From the NCBI GenBank assembly GCA_004294195.1, contig REAQ01000201.1, positions 1 through 9,545 of the forward strand: a stretch of 9,545 nt of DNA, read 5' to 3'. The notes under the pieces were generated by a model. The model saw nothing but the letters and a program-made list of their open reading frames with translations, was not told where the DNA came from and did no database searches. Source of the stretch: Sphingobacteriales bacterium (GTDB taxonomy: Bacteria > Bacteroidota > Bacteroidia > Chitinophagales > Chitinophagaceae). Positions 7,020 through 9,545 of the stretch are shown here, piece by piece. The first letter of the stretch is position 1. Each line of letters begins with the position of its first letter. The position numbers were made by a program, and so were the translations under genes.

Positions 7020-7808
7020 TTAGCCTTGTTTAACCTCTTTGAAATGCGCTTCGCCAGGCGCTGGAGAAACGGCAGTCCAGCCCCCATCTACTACCAGGGT
7101 CTGTCCAGTGATATGACCCGCCTGGTCAGACAAAAAAAAGAGAGCGGCATCCGCTATATCGTTTGTGGTAGCGGGTTTCCGCAAAGGAGTCAGATTAGAC
7201 CAGGTTTCATCATACTCCGGTTCGATGGCCATGGTACGCTCCGTAATGGTGGCGCCAGGTGCTATTGTATTGATCCTGATCCGATAAGGAGAAAGTTCAA
7301 TGACGAGGTTGCGGGCCAGCATCTGGATAGCTGCCTTGGTCATGGCATAAGCCGCAAGATACTTATGGGATTGAACGCCCACCACGGAACTCATCAAAAG
7401 GATGCTGCCACCCTGTTGTTGATTCTTCATTTGTTGGGCAGCCGCCTGTGCAAGAAAAAATGTACCGGCCATGTTCAGTTGCAACAGTTCTTGCATGGCC
7501 TCTGGCGTGTAAGAAAAAAAGTCACCAAATGTAGTGATCCCTGCATTGGCAACCACCCCATCGATCTTACCTGATTTTTCAACGGCAACGTCAACCATGT
7601 GGCGGATGAATTGTACATCCCCCGCATCACCTGCAATGGGTGTTGCGTCACCGCCAGCGTTACGGATCTTCTGCGCCCCTTCAATTGCTAATGCTTCACT
7701 TATATCATTCAGAAATACTACTGCTCCTTGCGAAGCAAGACGCTCAGCAATGGTAAAGCCAATTCCCTGTCCCGCCCCGGTGATGATATATGTCTTGTTG
7801 ATGAACAT
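7020..7808 (-). CDS. Short-chain dehydrogenase/reductase, probable NAD-dependent sugar dehydrogenase
   Basis: The protein has 262 residues, the usual length of classical SDR enzymes. It shows the Rossmann motif TGAGQGIG (10-17), an acidic D35 after strand 2 that points to NAD over NADP, NAG (88-90), and the catalytic set N112, S141, Y154 and K158 (YAMTK), with IAPGAT (182-187) and a C-terminal VVDGGW. All active-site residues are present. It follows a sugar-acid dehydratase by 46 bp on the same strand, so a role oxidising an aldose to its lactone, or a later keto-deoxy acid step, is likely; the substrate cannot be read from sequence. The start was chosen at MFINKTYIITG because it places the Rossmann glycines normally. 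An ATG at 7820 (MNTIMFINK, 266 aa) is a real alternative. The frame stays open to 8024, but that extension overlaps the dehydratase and is not SDR-like. The tail after 250 is slightly extended. Confidence 0.88.
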   Translation of the reverse strand: MFINKTYIITGAGQGIGFTIAERLASQGAVVFLNDISEALAIEGAQKIRNAGGDATPIAGDAGDVQFIRHMVDVAVEKSGKIDGVVANAGITTFGDFFSYTPEAMQELLQLNMAGTFFLAQAAAQQMKNQQQGGSILLMSSVVGVQSHKYLAAYAMTKAAIQMLARNLVIELSPYRIRINTIAPGATITERTMAIEPEYDETWSNLTPLRKPATTNDIADAALFFLSDQAGHITGQTLVVDGGWTAVSPAPGEAHFKEVKQG

Positions 7809-7856
7809 AATTGTATTCATTGCCACATTACCGCATTGCCAAATTGCCCCATTGTC
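7809..7856 (-). repeat. Octamer-period repeat filling the dehydratase-dehydrogenase gap
   Basis: On the minus strand five units follow each other in exact 8-bp register: GACAATGG, GGCAATTT, GGCAATGC, GGTAATGT and GGCAATGA, with a sixth CAAT after 9 bp. The consensus is roughly GGCAATGN. The first unit overlaps the dehydratase stop codon, and the fifth contains the ATG at 7820 that could start the dehydrogenase. The stop region is also a small palindrome, CCATTG-A-CAATGG (7849-7861). The repeat takes up almost the whole intergenic gap. It could be a slippage-prone spacer or an intergenic repeat insertion. Confidence 0.7.
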
Positions 7857-9545
7857 AATGGCTATCTCTCGTGATCTCGCTCCCCGATCCGCCAACACAA
7901 AAATCCATGTCAACGCCGAGGTGTGCCTGCAATACATGCCGCTGATACAGTTGCACATAGCCTCTTGCCGCAACGTTGTGCGATGGCTTCCAGGCCAGGC
8001 GCCTGCGCGCAAGCTCTGCTTCATCCACCAGCAGGTTTAGCGTACGCCCTGACACATCCAGTTCAATCCAGTCGCCATTTTGTACAAGTGCCAAATTGCC
8101 GCCCATGGCAGATTCCGGCGAGATATGCAGTACCACGGTGCCGAATCCTGTTCCACTCATCCGTCCATCAGAGATGCGCACCATATCATGTACTCCTTGT
8201 TCCAGTAATTTTTTCGGCACACTCATATTCCCTACTTCGGGCATACCTGGATAACCAATGGGACCAACGTTCTTTAGCACCAACACACTATCCTTAGTAA
8301 CAGGGAGCAAAGGATCGTCTATACGTGCATGATAGTCTTCGATGTTTTCAAAAACCACAGCCTGGCCCTTGTGTTGCATGAGCTCCGGCGTGGCAGCCGT
8401 TGGTTTCAACACAGCGCCATCGGAACAGAGATTTCCTGTCAACACCACCAATCCGGTGTCTGGCTTAAATGGCTTCTCCAATGACCCAATCACCTCTTCA
8501 TCATAACAATGTGCCAGCAAATAATTTTGTTCGATGGGTTTTCCCGAAACGGCGAGAGCCTTTTGATGCAGTCTTGCATGCAGGGCCTTCATCACGGCTG
8601 GTAAACCACCCGCGTAATAAAAGTCTTCCATGAAATATTTGCCGGAAGGCTGAAGGTTTACCAGCAAAGGAATATTGGCAGATAAAACATCAAAATCTTT
8701 CAGTGTAAGTGTAATGCCTGCTCTTCCCGCAATGGCAAGTAGGTGAACCACAAAATTGGTAGAGCCACCGATGGCTGCATTCACCATGATGGCGTTTTCA
8801 AAAGCCTCACGCGTGAGTACTTTAGACATACGCAGATCCTCTTTTACCATTTCCACAATGCGCTGTCCGGAATACTGTGCCAATACTTTTCGCCTGCTGT
8901 CTGCTGCAGGAATAGCTGCATTTTCAGGAAGGGTCAATCCCAGCGACTCCACCATGCAGGCCATCGTAGACGCAGTACCCATCACCGCGCAATGGCCGCG
9001 GGACCTGCACATGCAGGCTTCGGCAACCGTCAGTTCTTCCTGACTCATCTCTCCGCTTCGTACGGCATCATTGAACCGCCACACATCCGATGTACCAATG
9101 GTCTTGCCCTGAAAACGGCCGGTAAGCATGGCACCGCCGGAAACAACAATGGTGGGGAGATCAACACTTGCTGCACCCATCACGAGAGAAGGCGTTGTTT
9201 TATCACATCCGCAAAGCAATACCACACCGTCCATGGGATTGGCGCGGATAGACTCTTCTGTATCCATTGCGGCAAGGTTACGGTAAAGCATAGCCGTAGG
9301 TTTGATCAGCGTCTCTCCGAGGCTCATCACTGGAAACTCAACCGGAAATCCTCCCGCAGCAATTACGCCTTTTTTGACAGACTCTGCAAGCTCCCGAAAA
9401 TGAGCATTGCAAGGCGTAAACTCACTCCAGGTATTGCAAATACCGATCACAGGCTTACCTCTGAACTCTTCATCGGGAATACCCTGGTTCTTCATCCAGG
9501 CCCTGTAAATGAACCCGTCTTTCCCGGTTCTGCCAAACCAATCCT
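7855..9545 (-). CDS. IlvD/Edd-family sugar-acid dehydratase (aldonate dehydratase type), 5' end cut by window
   Basis: The frame runs through the right edge. The 562 visible residues begin DWFGRTGKDGFIYRAW before the first internal Met at 9495, so that Met is not the start; about 14 residues appear to be missing by family spacing. The enzyme removes water from a sugar acid such as an aldonate to give a 2-keto-3-deoxy acid, using a [2Fe-2S] cluster and Mg2+. Visible cluster cysteines are C45 (FTPCNAH), C113 (GCDKTTPS) and C185 (RGHCAVMGTAST), spaced 68 and 72 as in characterised arabinonate and xylonate dehydratases. The Lys in GCDK is the one carbamylated in family structures, and S463 in DGRMSGTGFGT is the likely catalytic Ser. 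WFGR...RAWMKNQG and SGTGFGTVVLHISPES favour sugar-acid over branched-chain dihydroxyacid substrates, though IlvD itself cannot be fully excluded. It probably forms an operon with the downstream dehydrogenase. Confidence 0.9.
   Translation of the reverse strand, partial: DWFGRTGKDGFIYRAWMKNQGIPDEEFRGKPVIGICNTWSEFTPCNAHFRELAESVKKGVIAAGGFPVEFPVMSLGETLIKPTAMLYRNLAAMDTEESIRANPMDGVVLLCGCDKTTPSLVMGAASVDLPTIVVSGGAMLTGRFQGKTIGTSDVWRFNDAVRSGEMSQEELTVAEACMCRSRGHCAVMGTASTMACMVESLGLTLPENAAIPAADSRRKVLAQYSGQRIVEMVKEDLRMSKVLTREAFENAIMVNAAIGGSTNFVVHLLAIAGRAGITLTLKDFDVLSANIPLLVNLQPSGKYFMEDFYYAGGLPAVMKALHARLHQKALAVSGKPIEQNYLLAHCYDEEVIGSLEKPFKPDTGLVVLTGNLCSDGAVLKPTAATPELMQHKGQAVVFENIEDYHARIDDPLLPVTKDSVLVLKNVGPIGYPGMPEVGNMSVPKKLLEQGVHDMVRISDGRMSGTGFGTVVLHISPESAMGGNLALVQNGDWIELDVSGRTLNLLVDEAELARRRLAWKPSHNVAARGYVQLYQRHVLQAHLGVDMDFCVGGSGSEITRDSH

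Noticed and set aside
7809..8024. A longer 334-residue version of the dehydrogenase starting at 8024
   Set aside because: The extra 72 residues overlap the dehydratase in another frame, run through the octamer repeat and do not resemble an SDR N-terminus. The Rossmann motif sits normally if the start is at 7808 or 7820.
7855..9495. The Met at 9495 as the dehydratase start
   Set aside because: The frame continues upstream to the window edge with family-typical residues (WFGRTGKDGFIYRAW), so that Met is internal and the gene is cut by the window.

Overview
The window looks like ordinary chromosomal DNA from a Bacteroidota bacterium, most likely Chitinophagaceae or a close relative. I infer this from protein style, not a search. 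The signs are an outer-membrane beta-barrel protein with an N-terminal carboxypeptidase-regulatory-like domain and a plug, a very long SNF2 ATPase with SWIM zinc motifs, a Bacteroidota-type TAnnTTTG promoter box, and little sign of Shine-Dalgarno sequences.

Layout from left to right. Positions 1-42 hold the cut-off edge of a palindromic repeat. Positions 43-387 are a regulatory-looking region containing a 36-codon minus-strand ORF followed by a good intrinsic terminator, plus several small inverted repeats. A plus-strand gene for a TonB-receptor-like outer-membrane barrel protein starts at 388. Its frame is broken by one base in a G run near 2814-2817, and the missing 96-residue end is intact in the -1 frame up to 3107. 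A perfect 33-bp-arm palindrome (3119-3186) fills the gap to the convergent minus-strand SNF2/SWIM ATPase gene (3202-6954). Upstream of that gene lie a short-chain dehydrogenase (7020-7808) and a sugar-acid dehydratase of the IlvD/Edd family that runs off the right edge (7855-9545), both on the minus strand.

The dehydratase and the dehydrogenase are adjacent, co-oriented and only 46 bp apart. Both families occur together in oxidative, non-phosphorylative sugar catabolism (sugar to aldonate to 2-keto-3-deoxy acid), so they are probably one operon whose other members lie beyond 9545. The SNF2 gene is in the same direction but has its own promoter-like box and is probably transcribed independently. 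The 46-bp gap between dehydratase and dehydrogenase is filled by an 8-bp-period repeat that also supplies one candidate start codon.

I see no mobile element, CRISPR array, rRNA or tRNA, and no convincing new multi-gene system. The items most worth a second look are the small ORF with its own terminator, the palindromic repeat family with internal 13-bp tandem units, the frameshift, the octamer repeat, and the duplicated SWIM motif.
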